Source: Lewinellaceae bacterium
Lineage (GTDB): Bacteria; Bacteroidota; Bacteroidia; Chitinophagales; Saprospiraceae
Direction of reading: 5' to 3'
Assembly (NCBI GenBank): GCA_020636155.1
Contig: JACJYM010000017.1
Span: forward strand, 1-50,055
DNA: 50,055 bases
Position 1 is the stretch's first letter, and the number at the start of each line of letters is the position of its first letter. Positions 35,463 to 46,008 of the stretch are shown one piece after another. The translations under genes and the position numbers were made by a program. Under the pieces are notes generated by a model, which was given only the letters and a program-made list of their open reading frames with translations, ran no database searches and was not told the DNA's origin.

Positions 35463-38400
35463 CTATCTTACTATTATAAGTTTTTTGTCTTCACTATAAT
35501 TTCCAATTTTTACTCTGAGAGAATACACTCCTGCTGATAAATCGTTGAAATTATAGTATATCGTATTTTCTCCTTTTGTCATGTGCTCATCAGTCAAAGC
35601 AGATTTAATTACTTTGCCAGTAGCATCGAGCAATTCTGTACTTATCTGTGTATCTTCCGTTAGATACATATTCAGTCGAGTAGCACCACTACTAGGATTA
35701 GGATAAAGGCTTAGTTTGTTTTCACCTCTTACCGTAATTTCTACTTTTTTACTGTCATTAAATTTGCCATCTATATCATACTGTCTGATAAAGTATGTGT
35801 AGGTGCCAGCATCTTGACTATCAGTATCTAAGTATGCATAAGCATGATCCGTCTTACCGTCCTCGATATTATCAATCTGGTCAATACTTTCAAATTTATT
35901 GTTGACTAGATCTAATCGGAATATTTCGTAATTATCTACATTGACTTCATCGGTTACTAACCAAGTGACTTTATTAGAATCGCCTTCTCTATCAACTCTC
36001 ACATCCAACCATGTAACGGGAAGTGGAGAGAATGAAAATCCTCCATCGATATTCATCAATTCCTCTTCAGGATTGAAGAAATATAATTTCGTTGTCAAAT
36101 AACCATTGCTATTATCAATGTCACTATCCATGTTTTCTGTAGTCATGTTTGCCTGGGTAGGTCCATTGTTTGTCGGTGGAATAAATTTAAAGTAATAAGC
36201 TCTTTTTTGAAGGTATCCTATTTGATATTCACCATTAACATTTGTGACTGCAGTTCCTGCCATCTCATTGTCTGTAGTGTATGCTTGTACTATTACACCT
36301 CCCATTCTAGGCTCTGATGGATCCTGAATTCCGTCTTCGTTGGAGTCAAACCACACAAGATTTCCTGCCTTCGCTTGTGGATAATACCCGCCATCAAGAT
36401 TATTAACTTGATCTCCTGACAATACTGTAAATACATCGGACTTTCCTAGGTAATTCAAGTCATTGTCGTTTTGATGCTCATAGCTATTCGTCAATGGAAT
36501 ATACCCCAGAACATCTTTTACCGCTGGCACTAATCCATAAGGTGGGATAACTACCTCTACATAATATGTTCCTGGAGGAGCACAGAATTGGTAGTAACCA
36601 TCATCTGATGGAGAGTTTGGTTTGTGATGAGTATATTGAGATTCCCAAACCTCCCATTGACTGCCAATTTTTTTCCAAAGTTTTATCTCAAGACCATCGA
36701 TACCGTTTTCTTCTTCATCAAATAGGTCGTTATAGTTAACGTCATACCAGATTAAATCTCCAATAGGAATACATATATAGTATCCAGCATCCCATGTCAA
36801 ATCCACTTCGCCTGGACTAAGTGTAAAGATTTGAGTGCGAGAAGTGGCCTCATCTGGATCACTATCTTTGGTATCATTGGAACCTTGATTAGAAAAAGTT
36901 AATTGATATGGTTCCGGAGCATCAAAGTATAAATAATAATCGCCTGGATAAACATATTCAAATTTGTAATAACCAAAAGCATCAGTTAGTGTACCTGCTA
37001 CCAATTGATTGTCTGAATCGAAAAGATAAACATTTACATTTGGAATACCTGGTTCTGATACATCTTGAAGTCCATTTCCATTGATATCATGCCAAACGCG
37101 GTCTCCTACCGTCGCCAAGTATAATAATCCGGCATCCCAAGTGCTGTCGTAAACACCAGCCCTTACATCGATGCATGTGGTATAACCATCCAAATTTACA
37201 TCGCTATCGATGGTATCATCCAACCCAACATCTTGATATGTGAATGCACAGCCCAGCGGCAATTGACTCAAGCCAAATTTTAGTTTATACTGACCTTGAA
37301 TCAAATTATCAAAAAAGTAAAAACCATTCACATCAGTCACCTGATGGTCAATCAGACTATCTTGACAATTATAAAGATACACGTCAACTCGTGCAACCCC
37401 TGGTTCGTCGTTATTCTGCAATCCATCTCCATTCTCATCTTTCCATACCGTATCTCCTAAACCTCCTAAGACAAGTACTTTGGCAGGGTCGCTGTCGTCT
37501 TCATCATCATTTCCTTCATCTACATTGCCATATACCGGCCAGTTTTCATCTATGACATCGTCATTTTCGTCATAAATTCCGTTAATGGAATCATTTGGTT
37601 TTACGAAGTTGTCATTATAAATCAAATTATCCGGATTACTATCGGCATCGACTGTAATCGTTCCTCCGACATTAGATTCGCTGCTTATTTCTGAATAATT
37701 CCACCAGTCCGTTGCAAATGGATTGTCATCCATCGTAATCACAAACCTAATTGAGACTTTGGCACTATCCATCGGTACCAGAGCATAATTACCAAAGTTA
37801 TAGTATGCTTTATTACCCACTTTGTTCCAGCCTGAATTTAATGTCTGATCGTAGATGAATCCTGAACTTATGGAATCAACCACCACAATATTTGAAGCGT
37901 TGATATTACCTTGATTGAATACCGTGATGTCAAATTTAACGGTATCACCTATTGCGAAAGGTCCACAATCTTCTGTCGTCTTTCTAAGTGCTAAATCAAG
38001 AATGTCAATTTTTTCAATGTCGTGATCATCCTCATCATTTGGATTCTGAATCATATTATTAATTACTAATATGTCATTATTTCTATCGTCCGGTGTACTG
38101 TCAAAATCATCTGCCACAAACATTGGTTCTGTCTTAGCATCTGATATTTCCGAGGTATTAGTCCACGCTATTTGACTTTCATCGATACATGGAATAGCCA
38201 TCAATCTAATCGACAGATTTGTACTCGAACCAGCAAGAAGATTTTGCGTTATCGTTGTTTTTGCTTTTCGAGTATTTTCATTATAAGTCCAAGAAGGATT
38301 AAGTGAAGAAACGAACTCAAATCCACATGGCACATAATCCGTCACTTCGATATCATGGGCATCAAGACTACCTTGATTAAATACAGTAATATTGAACTGA

Positions 38401-41400
38401 ATCACGTCACCATATCTTGTCGGTGGCACTTGAGTGGTCGTTTTTCTCAGTGCTAAATCAAAAATTTCAATTCCCGCTGGATCGTGATCATCTTCATCTT
38501 CTCCATACATAGGTCCACAGCCACAGATTTCATCATCCCATGGGAATTCTTGCTTTAACAAGGTGTTGTAAGGTGGTATTTCGACATTGGTTTCCCATGT
38601 TGAGTTAGAACCTGGTGTACTATCCACATCCCAATCATCTCTATTAGGGTATCCTGCACTTGCCCGACCATCAGCATGAAGTATTTCTGTGTAATTAATC
38701 CAAAACTTGTCTCCACCATTTGTTCTGATTATTTTAAGATATAATGGAACACTTGTGCTATCAACTGCCGGAAGTGGCCCATTAATAGTATAGAGTAAGT
38801 TCTGGCCACTCTGTGTCCAACCCGGGTTTTGACTCGCAACAAATTGGTATCCCGGTGGCATATAATCAATTAATTGAATGTGATTGGCTTCCTCATTGCC
38901 TTGATTAAAGACCCAAACATCGAATCTAACGACTTCATCATATTCGTATGGTCCTTGAGTGACCAAATCTTTTCTTAAAGCTAAGTCAAAAATTTCAATT
39001 CTTGCCACATCTTCATCATCCTCGTCCGTGATGCCGTCACCATTGGTATCGAGACTATCATCATCAATGTGATCATCTTCTGGAGTCCATGGAGTACCAC
39101 CAACGTCATTTCCGATGATGGCATCTGCATTGCTATCGATGTCAGCGAATAGGTTAAAGTCAATATCCTTAGCACTGTATATTTCTGCACGATTGTCCCA
39201 AGCTGTCTCGTTGTTTTTCAATTTCTGAACCTCCAACATTATGGTAATAGACTGACAATCTCCTGGCAACAATGGGCCCATAATTCTAGTTACAGCTTCT
39301 TTATCAAAAGAATTGTAGTTCCAAGTTGGGAAATTGTCTGACACATAATTTAAACCAACTGGCAAATAATCAATGATATCAATATTTCGTGCGGCCTTAT
39401 TCCCTTGATTGCAAACCGTGATTTCGTACTCTACAACTTGGAAAAAGTCATAAGGGCCATCTTCTAAAGCTTTTTTAGACAATGCTAAATCATATACCAT
39501 GACACCAGCAGGATCACTGTCGTCTTCATCTTCACCTTGAGATTCTCCACATCCTGTAATGACATCGTCAAATTCACTGCCCGGAAGAACATCCTGTTCG
39601 TATTGAGTGTAAGAATCAGGTGTACTATCGATATCATAAGCTGACATGTCATTGCCATTTAAATCTTGGAAAGAAGCGATTTCAGCATAATTAACCCAAT
39701 CTCTTTCGCCACCACTGGTTTGCAATAATTTTAAATAAATATTAAATGAGTCTTCTGTACCTGGCATCAAGGTGCTTGAGAAATTATATTCCGCAATATT
39801 TCCCGATAGAGACCAGTTTGGATTTTGGCTTGCAACGAAGCCATATCCCACCGGAATATGATCCTTCACGTTGACATTGGTAACGGGCTGGTTGCCCTGA
39901 TTATATAGGGTGATTTCGAATGGAATAATATCTCCATAATGATAGATAGCATCCATATCCACTTGCTTAATTAAAGCTAAATCATACACGGCAATTCTTT
40001 CAGGATCCTGATCATCTTCGTCCGTGATGCCATCTCCATTAGAATCTTGTCCATCGTCTGCTACATGATTGTCTTCTGAAGTACCTATCGTACCGCCGAT
40101 GTCATTTCCATCAACAAAATCCGGTGTACTATCCACATCAGTAAGGTCATTACCCCATTCATCTCTTTCGTAATAAATTTCAGCAGAGTTATCCCAGGCA
40201 GTCATACCGTCTGAAGATTTTTTTACTTTTAGACGAATATTTAGCACTTTGGACTGTCCCGGCATCAAATTCTTAATAGATGCCACGGCAATATTTCCTG
40301 TAGGATTGGCATACCAAATAGGGAAATTATCAAACATAAATTCAAATCCATCTGGAATGTGATCTACAATACCGACATCACCCACAGTGGTACTTCCTTG
40401 ATTGTAAACAGTTATTGCAAAAGTTACAATATCTCCCGCCGAAAACGGTCCAGTCTGTGAAGTCGTCTTCTTCAATGCAAGATCAACAATGAAGAATCCA
40501 GCAGGATCACTATCGTCTTCATCTTCACCTTGTGACTCCCCGCAACCAGTAATGACATCGTCAAATTCACTACCCGGAAGAACATCCTGCTCGTATTGTG
40601 TGTAGGAATCTGGGGTACTATCAATATCATAGGATGAAACATCATTTCCATTAATATCTTCGAATGATGCGATTTCTGCATAATTTATCCAATCTCTCTC
40701 TCCACCATTAGTCTGCAAGAATTTCAAATAGATGGTAAATGTATCATCAGAACCAGGCATAAGAGTATTTGAGTAATTGTATTCTGCAATACTTCCTGAG
40801 AGAGTCCAATCTGGGTTTTGTCCTGCGATAAAACCAAAGCCTGCCGGAAGATGATCCTTGATATTAACATTGCTCACGGGCTGGTTACCCTGATTAAAAA
40901 TTGTAATTTCGAATGGAACAATATCTCCATATTGATATGTGGTATTCATATCTACTTGCTTTATCAAAGCTAAGTCATAAATCGCAATTCTTTCAGGATC
41001 TTGATCATCTTCGTCTGTGATACCATCACCATTAGTATCTTGGCCATCATCATCAACGTGATTATCTTCCGATGTACCAATGGTTCCACCAATATCATTC
41101 CCAACAATTGAATCTGGGGTACTATCTACATCAGAAAGATTATTGCCAGCTTCATCTTTTTCATAATAAATCTCAGCCAAGTTGTCCCAAGCGGTCATAC
41201 CGGATGACGATTTTTTTACTTTTAATCGAATATTTAGAGTAACCGATTGCCCAGGCATTAGGTTTGTAATTGACGCTTCCGCAACATTACCTGCAGGGTT
41301 TGCAACCCAAGTAGGAAAATTATCTGACATAAATTCAAAACCATCCGGTATGTGATCTACTATTCCTGCATCAGCTACAGTTGTACTTCCTTGGTTGTAA

Positions 41401-44400
41401 ACTGTAATGGCAAAAGTTACAATGTCACCAGCTGAAAAAGGCCCGGACTGTGAGGTCGTCTTTTTTAACGCAAGATCCACGAGCTCAAACCCTGCCGGAT
41501 CATGGTCGTCTTCATCTTCGTTTTCCTGTTGACCACACCCATTTATTACATTATCAAATGTGCTATTAGGCAATACTTCTCGCTCGTATGCCGAATTTGA
41601 CGCTGGGGTACTGTCGAAGTCATTGTTTGTTCTATCGATTCCGTTTTCATTGGCAGCAGAGACTATCTCTGCATAGTTAATCCAATCTTTATCACCTCCT
41701 GAAGTTTGAACAACTCTGAGGATAATATCCACTGATGCAGAACTCGCAGGCAATATAGGATTGGGAAACTCGTAGGTTGCCCCTAATGCCGATGTACTCC
41801 AATCAGGATTAAGCGCTGAATCAAATTCGAAACCTGCTGGAATATAATCTTCAACATTTACCTGTGTCGCTGTTTCGTTTCCTTGATTAAAAACCTCAAT
41901 ATTAAAAGTAACAAGGTCACCGTAGGATACAGGCATAACTGCTGCCATTGTTTTTCTTAATGCCAGATCAAAAATGGTTATTCTTTCAGGGTCGGCATCG
42001 TCCTCATCGGTAACACCATCCTGATTTGTATCCATACCATCGTCATTGAGCTCATTGTCTTCATCTGTTCCTATAGTACCACCAATATCATTATTCTTGT
42101 TGGTATCTGGAGTACTATCTACATCAGGGATATTATTTCCGCTGTCGTCACGCATAAATGCAATCTCTGCATAATTATCCCAATCTGTCATAAGGCCAGC
42201 CCCTTTTTGAACTCTGAAACTTATGGTAATATTTCTGGTTTCACCAGGGATTAGATTAAAAATGACTGCTTCTGCTCTCGTCTGGGCAACATTGGTTTCC
42301 CAAACGGGATAATTACTTGCAATCGGCAACAATCCTGAAGGTATATAATCAATGATTCCCACTTGAGGTATTTCTAAATTTCCTTGATTCTGCACAGTTA
42401 TCGTGAAGCTTACAATATTATTTAGTTTGTAAGGTCCCGGATTGCTCACGGTTTTAATTAATGCCACATCTCCAAAATAGAATCCTGCCGGATCAGAGTC
42501 ATCCTGATCTTCATCAACGTTTGGTCCACCACTATCTATATTATTATCATCCGATGAACCAGGTAGAACTGCTCGTTCTTCCGGTGAATTCGAATTGGCT
42601 TGACTATCCGCATCATCATTGGTAGTATCATTGCCATTGGTGTCTTCTGAAGAATATATTTCAGAATAATTTAACCAATCTTCTGCCCCGCCTGATGTTT
42701 GATTAAATGTCAAGTATAAATCTACAATGCTATAATCGCCTGGATTAATAATTTCTGTAATCGTGTACAATCCATCTGCTCCCCATCCAGGATTTCCAGC
42801 CAAGTCTATTCCTAGACCTGCAGGTAAATAATCTTTAATTACCACATTAGTTGCCGCAATATTTCCTTGGTTATACACTTCTATCTGATAGTGAAGTAAA
42901 TCTCCATAATTATAAGGTGGAGTGCTTACTAATACTTTCTTAAGCGCAAGGTCAAATACGTTCAATTTTGCCGGATCTTCGTCGTCTTCGTCTCTCACTC
43001 CGTCTCCATTGCTATCAAATCCGTCATCGCTGATGTCATTGTCTTCTGGTGTATCTGGAGTACCACCTATGTCATTATTCGGATTTCCATCCGGGGTACT
43101 ATCAATATCTTGATCGGAAACATCTATTCCTTCCACATCTTTGAAGCTAGATATTTCCGCTTTATTGGTCCATGCATTTACAGGGGTTTGGCTTGCTTTA
43201 AATTCTAATAAGATGTTGACTTTAACAGAATCTCCTGGTGCGATGTAGTTGATAACCGAACTTGCATTATTGTTTTGTGAGTCAAACACCCATGTAGGAA
43301 AATTATTTGCAACAAATGCAAAACCGCTTGGGATGTAATCAACTACGCTGACGTCAGTGACAGGCAAGTTTCCTTGGTTAAAAACCGTAATTGTAAAATT
43401 AGCCATTTCGCCATATTCGAATGGGCCTGTGGCATTTGTTGTTTTTCTCAATGCCAAATCATAGAACATTGGTCCTGCAGGGTCATGATCATCCTCATCT
43501 TCTCCAACTGTCGGTCCACCTCCATTCATATTATTGTCATCCGGTGATCCGGGCAATACTGCCATTTCCTCTGGTGTATTAGAGCCAGGAGTACTGTCGG
43601 CATCATTGTTAGTCATATCATTTAGATAGTTGTCATAGGCTTTGGTAATTTCTGCATAATTATTCCAGGCGAGAGGATTATCCAATACTGAGACCATCTT
43701 CAAGATTATCATTTCTGTTTGGCAATCACCTGGTGCTAGTTGTGTCATATTGGTATTTACCGGTGTAGGAGACGAACCTGTCCAGCCTAAAAATCCATTT
43801 GATGCTGGATTGTATTCTAATCCTTCTGGTACATAGTCTGAAATTTCGATATCTTTGGCAACAATATTACCTTGATTACAAACGGTTATTTCAAAAACCA
43901 AATCTTGCCCATAATTGTATGGCCCCTCTGTTACTAATTCTTTTTTTAGAGCTAAGTCAAATACTTGAATAAGTTCTGGATCTTCGTCATCTTCGTCAGT
44001 AATACCATCTCCATCACTATCCATTCCATCATCACTCACATGATTATCCTCGTCTGTCAATGGTGTTCCACCTATATCATTATTTGGATTATTATCATAT
44101 TGTGAATCTACATCATCATTCGTCCTGTCGATACCTAAATTATCCTCCGCAGCATATATTTCAGCCTTATTGAGCCAACCATTGACATCGGCGGTACTGA
44201 CCACTTCCAACGATATAGGCAAGGTAATCGATGTGCCGGGCTCGAGTACACCAGTAATCAATGAAGTAGCAATGCCTGAACTTGAATCATAACTCCATAA
44301 AGGGGCATTCAATGCATCAAATCTGAGGCCACTGGGTACATAATCAATAACCACGATATCTGTTGCCGGCACATTGCCTTGGTTGAATACGGTAATATCA

Positions 44401-45779
44401 AAAGTCAACATATCACCATACTTATAAGGACCAGGAGTCGTGACAATTTTATTCAATGCTAAGTCAAAAAACGGTGCTTGAGCAGGGTCACTATCATCTT
44501 CATCTTCATTCACACTTGGTCCTCCTGTATTCATGTTGTCATCATTTGGATCACCCGGAAGTACTGAAAACTCTTCCGGAGTACCACTTCCAGGAGTACT
44601 GTCTATGTCATCTTCGAATCCATAAATGTCTCGTTGTGCCTCAATTTCTGCATAGTTGATGAGATTGGCTGGATTGGCTCCAACCACTATTTCTAAATTA
44701 ATCGGCACTTCTATACAAGCACCACTTATCAATCCCTCAGCCGGTAGCTTTCCATTATTAATCGTTAATGTATGATTGGCATTAAAATAAGTTGAGCTAC
44801 TCGAAACAATATTCCATGCAGGATCTACCAAAGTATATCCATTAGGAATGTGATCTTGAATCACTATACTGTCTACTGTTGTTTCTCCTTGATTACAGAC
44901 GGTTATTGTGAAAGTGGCTACGTCACCAACTTTGTAAGTAGGATCCGCAGGAATGGTTTTTTTCAACGCAAGATCCAAAACACATCTCCTGACCCGAGTA
45001 TCAACGGAACTGGTCGCTGTACAACCCAAATCATCAGTCACAGTAACGGTATAAGTTGTGTTAACCGTTGGGCTCACATCATGATAAGGATCCGGTGAAG
45101 AAAATCCATCGCTCCAATCATAACCATAAAGTTCTACCCCTCCATCGACCAATACGTTGAGACGAACCGTTCCTCCAAGACAGATTTCGTCAACTAAATC
45201 AATATTTACATCCAACCCTGAACATAAGGTATAAAATCCAAAATCTAAATTCGTAATGGGAGCAAATCCAGTAGTTGTCGTATAAACAATAGTTGGACGA
45301 CCATCAAAAGGAAAACCACCATTGGCTATAAAAGCATCCGAATCAAAATCGTCTTGAGTGGGACCAATAGGTCCGGCATTTGGAATGGTTGGACCAGTCG
45401 GATTGAAAGTTCCGGGTTCGTTGATGTCATCTTCCACAACTATATAATATGTGCGATTGTCTTCAAAAGGCACAGAATTTGTGTCGTCAAAAATATATAC
45501 TCCATCAACATTCGTCGTGGTCTGTCCCACAACTGTGTAGGTACCAGCAACGTAAGATGTGTATAAATGGACTCTTACTCCATTTAGCCCTGGTTCGCCT
45601 GGATCTTGAATTCCATCATGATTCGAATCATACCAAAGAAAATCACCAAGTACAGATGGTGCCAACACAGACTCACTGCTTGATGATTCTTGTATCGAAG
45701 AATCATTGGAATTAAATAAATACCAAGTCGATGCACCAAATAGGATAGTAGCACAAAGTGTAAGTATTGCAGTTTTCAT
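35463..45779 (-). CDS. Giant DUF11/SdrD-repeat T9SS surface protein (intact)
   Basis: 3438 residues from the ATG at 45779. An upstream TTG at 45806 would add nine residues but does not improve the signal peptide MKTAILTLCATILFGAST. The order is as follows. One SdrD B-like domain (about 40-175) starts LGDFLWYDSNHDGIQDPGEP. Then comes an Ig/PKD-like domain (about 180-255, ICLGGTVRLNVLVDGG). Fifteen DUF11-like repeats (about 266-2760), each with DLALxK and xNQG, are joined by Asp-rich linkers such as DTNGDGITDEDDQDPE. Four SdrD B-like domains (about 2765-3245) follow. Then come PLPVTWLDVR, a fibronectin-like stretch, and a T9SS sorting domain (KLSLYPNPSSGATRLN to SEDKKLIIVR). Repeat pairs 8-9 and 10-11 are near-identical copies about 990 bases apart. 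The last part closely parallels the other giant. It is probably a Ca-stabilised surface fibre or adhesin. Confidence 0.92.
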   Translation of the reverse strand: MKTAILTLCATILFGASTWYLFNSNDSSIQESSSSESVLAPSVLGDFLWYDSNHDGIQDPGEPGLNGVRVHLYTSYVAGTYTVVGQTTTNVDGVYIFDDTNSVPFEDNRTYYIVVEDDINEPGTFNPTGPTIPNAGPIGPTQDDFDSDAFIANGGFPFDGRPTIVYTTTTGFAPITNLDFGFYTLCSGLDVNIDLVDEICLGGTVRLNVLVDGGVELYGYDWSDGFSSPDPYHDVSPTVNTTYTVTVTDDLGCTATSSVDTRVRRCVLDLALKKTIPADPTYKVGDVATFTITVCNQGETTVDSIVIQDHIPNGYTLVDPAWNIVSSSSTYFNANHTLTINNGKLPAEGLISGACIEVPINLEIVVGANPANLINYAEIEAQRDIYGFEDDIDSTPGSGTPEEFSVLPGDPNDDNMNTGGPSVNEDEDDSDPAQAPFFDLALNKIVTTPGPYKYGDMLTFDITVFNQGNVPATDIVVIDYVPSGLRFDALNAPLWSYDSSSGIATSLITGVLEPGTSITLPISLEVVSTADVNGWLNKAEIYAAEDNLGIDRTNDDVDSQYDNNPNNDIGGTPLTDEDNHVSDDGMDSDGDGITDEDDEDPELIQVFDLALKKELVTEGPYNYGQDLVFEITVCNQGNIVAKDIEISDYVPEGLEYNPASNGFLGWTGSSPTPVNTNMTQLAPGDCQTEMIILKMVSVLDNPLAWNNYAEITKAYDNYLNDMTNNDADSTPGSNTPEEMAVLPGSPDDNNMNGGGPTVGEDEDDHDPAGPMFYDLALRKTTNATGPFEYGEMANFTITVFNQGNLPVTDVSVVDYIPSGFAFVANNFPTWVFDSQNNNASSVINYIAPGDSVKVNILLEFKASQTPVNAWTNKAEISSFKDVEGIDVSDQDIDSTPDGNPNNDIGGTPDTPEDNDISDDGFDSNGDGVRDEDDEDPAKLNVFDLALKKVLVSTPPYNYGDLLHYQIEVYNQGNIAATNVVIKDYLPAGLGIDLAGNPGWGADGLYTITEIINPGDYSIVDLYLTFNQTSGGAEDWLNYSEIYSSEDTNGNDTTNDDADSQANSNSPEERAVLPGSSDDNNIDSGGPNVDEDQDDSDPAGFYFGDVALIKTVSNPGPYKLNNIVSFTITVQNQGNLEIPQVGIIDYIPSGLLPIASNYPVWETNVAQTRAEAVIFNLIPGETRNITISFRVQKGAGLMTDWDNYAEIAFMRDDSGNNIPDVDSTPDTNKNNDIGGTIGTDEDNELNDDGMDTNQDGVTDEDDADPERITIFDLALRKTMAAVMPVSYGDLVTFNIEVFNQGNETATQVNVEDYIPAGFEFDSALNPDWSTSALGATYEFPNPILPASSASVDIILRVVQTSGGDKDWINYAEIVSAANENGIDRTNNDFDSTPASNSAYEREVLPNSTFDNVINGCGQQENEDEDDHDPAGFELVDLALKKTTSQSGPFSAGDIVTFAITVYNQGSTTVADAGIVDHIPDGFEFMSDNFPTWVANPAGNVAEASITNLMPGQSVTLNIRLKVKKSSSGMTAWDNLAEIYYEKDEAGNNLSDVDSTPDSIVGNDIGGTIGTSEDNHVDDDGQDTNGDGITDEDDQDPERIAIYDLALIKQVDMNTTYQYGDIVPFEITIFNQGNQPVSNVNIKDHLPAGFGFIAGQNPDWTLSGSIAEYNYSNTLMPGSDDTFTIYLKFLQTNGGERDWINYAEIASFEDINGNDVSSYDIDSTPDSYTQYEQDVLPGSEFDDVITGCGESQGEDEDDSDPAGFFIVDLALKKTTSQTGPFSAGDIVTFAITVYNQGSTTVGDVGIVDHIPDGFEFMFDNFPIWYANPTGNIAVASIKNLMPGQSKVLNIRLKVKKSSDGMTAWDNSAEIYYERDEWGNDLTDVDSTPDFVDGNDIGGTIGTSEDNHVADDGQDSNGDGITDEDDQDPERIAVYDLALIKQVDMDAIYHYGDIIPFEITLYNQGNQPVTNVNVKDHIPVGYGFVASQNPNWSLSGNIAEYNFSSTLMPGTEDSFNIYLKLLQTSGGERDWVNYAEIASFQDLNGNDMSAYDIDSTPDSYTQYEQDVLPGSEFDDVITGCGESQGEDEDDSDPAGVMVYDLALSKKALEDGPYDFFQVVEYEITVCNQGNKAARNIDIIDYLPVGLNYVSDNFPTWNYNSFDKEAVTRIMGPLLPGDCQSITIMLEVQKLKNNETAWDNRAEIYSAKDIDFNLFADIDSNADAIIGNDVGGTPWTPEDDHIDDDSLDTNGDGITDEDDEDVARIEIFDLALRKDLVTQGPYEYDEVVRFDVWVFNQGNEEANHIQLIDYMPPGYQFVASQNPGWTQSGQNLLYTINGPLPAVDSTSVPLYLKIIRTNGGDKFWINYTEILHADGRASAGYPNRDDWDVDSTPGSNSTWETNVEIPPYNTLLKQEFPWDDEICGCGPMYGEDEDDHDPAGIEIFDLALRKTTTQVPPTRYGDVIQFNITVFNQGSLDAHDIEVTDYVPCGFEFVSSLNPSWTYNENTRKAKTTITQNLLAGSSTNLSIRLMAIPCIDESQIAWTNTSEISDAKTEPMFVADDFDSTPDDRNNDILVINNMIQNPNDEDDHDIEKIDILDLALRKTTEDCGPFAIGDTVKFDITVFNQGNINASNIVVVDSISSGFIYDQTLNSGWNKVGNKAYYNFGNYALVPMDSAKVSIRFVITMDDNPFATDWWNYSEISSESNVGGTITVDADSNPDNLIYNDNFVKPNDSINGIYDENDDVIDENWPVYGNVDEGNDDEDDSDPAKVLVLGGLGDTVWKDENGDGLQNNDEPGVARVDVYLYNCQDSLIDHQVTDVNGFYFFDNLIQGQYKLKFGLSQLPLGCAFTYQDVGLDDTIDSDVNLDGYTTCIDVRAGVYDSTWDAGLLYLATVGDRVWHDINGNGLQDVSEPGIPNVNVYLFDSDNQLVAGTLTDAFGYYKFEYVYPGDYYLYFDAPEPYQLTFSNQGSNDTKDSDPDEATSRTQIFTLSPGEVDLTWDAGYYICIPIGDLIWYDVNYNDLFDEEENGIDGLEIKLWKKIGSQWEVWESQYTHHKPNSPSDDGYYQFCAPPGTYYVEVVIPPYGLVPAVKDVLGYIPLTNSYEHQNDNDLNYLGKSDVFTVLSGDQVNNLDGGYYPQAKAGNLVWFDSNEDGIQDPSEPRMGGVIVQAYTTDNEMAGTAVTNVNGEYQIGYLQKRAYYFKFIPPTNNGPTQANMTTENMDSDIDNSNGYLTTKLYFFNPEEELMNIDGGFSFSPLPVTWLDVRVDREGDSNKVTWLVTDEVNVDNYEIFRLDLVNNKFESIDQIDNIEDGKTDHAYAYLDTDSQDAGTYTYFIRQYDIDGKFNDSKKVEITVRGENKLSLYPNPSSGATRLNMYLTEDTQISTELLDATGKVIKSALTDEHMTKGENTIYYNFNDLSAGVYSLRVKIGNYSEDKKLIIVR
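37480..44985 (-). repeat. Array of 15 DUF11-like domain repeats in the smaller giant gene
   Basis: Fifteen copies were counted by DLAL/DVAL, xNQG and the following DYxPxG-type strand (DHIPxG in some). The most similar copies sit one pair apart. The text starting at about 39511, 40498 and 41491 (linker plus repeat start) repeats with a period close to 990 bases, indicating recent tandem duplication of a two-domain unit. Confidence 0.85.
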
Positions 45780-45847
45780 TGAATTATGTTTACTTAATTT
45801 ATTCAATTAGGCAATCATTATCATCTGCTCAGATATGGTTTTAAATG

Positions 45848-45855
45848 CAAATATA
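45848..45855 (-). promoter_or_regulatory. Candidate -7 box of the smaller giant gene
   Basis: CAAATATA on the plus strand reads TATATTTG on the minus strand, matching TAnnTTTG and followed by C. A TTG lies 15 bases further upstream (45871-45873), which is closer than usual. The predicted leader would be about 60 bases to the chosen ATG. Confidence 0.4.
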
Positions 45856-45976
45856 TAACTTTTTATTAATCAAGAAAAAAAACATATATATTTTTTTTAA
45901 TTTTATAAAAAACTGTGAGAATTTTTATTTTGACACACAGTAATTCAAATATTTATTTCGGAATACAAACATTAGC

Positions 45977-45994
45977 TTTACTTTGCAAAGTAAA
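45977..45994. promoter_or_regulatory. Perfect 18-base palindrome ahead of the AlkD-like gene
   Basis: TTTACTTTGCAAAGTAAA is a perfect palindrome ending 14 bases before the ATG at 46009. Its left half also resembles a -7 box ending TTTGC. It could be an operator overlapping the promoter. Confidence 0.45.
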
Positions 45995-46008
45995 ATGACA
46001 TCAATGCC

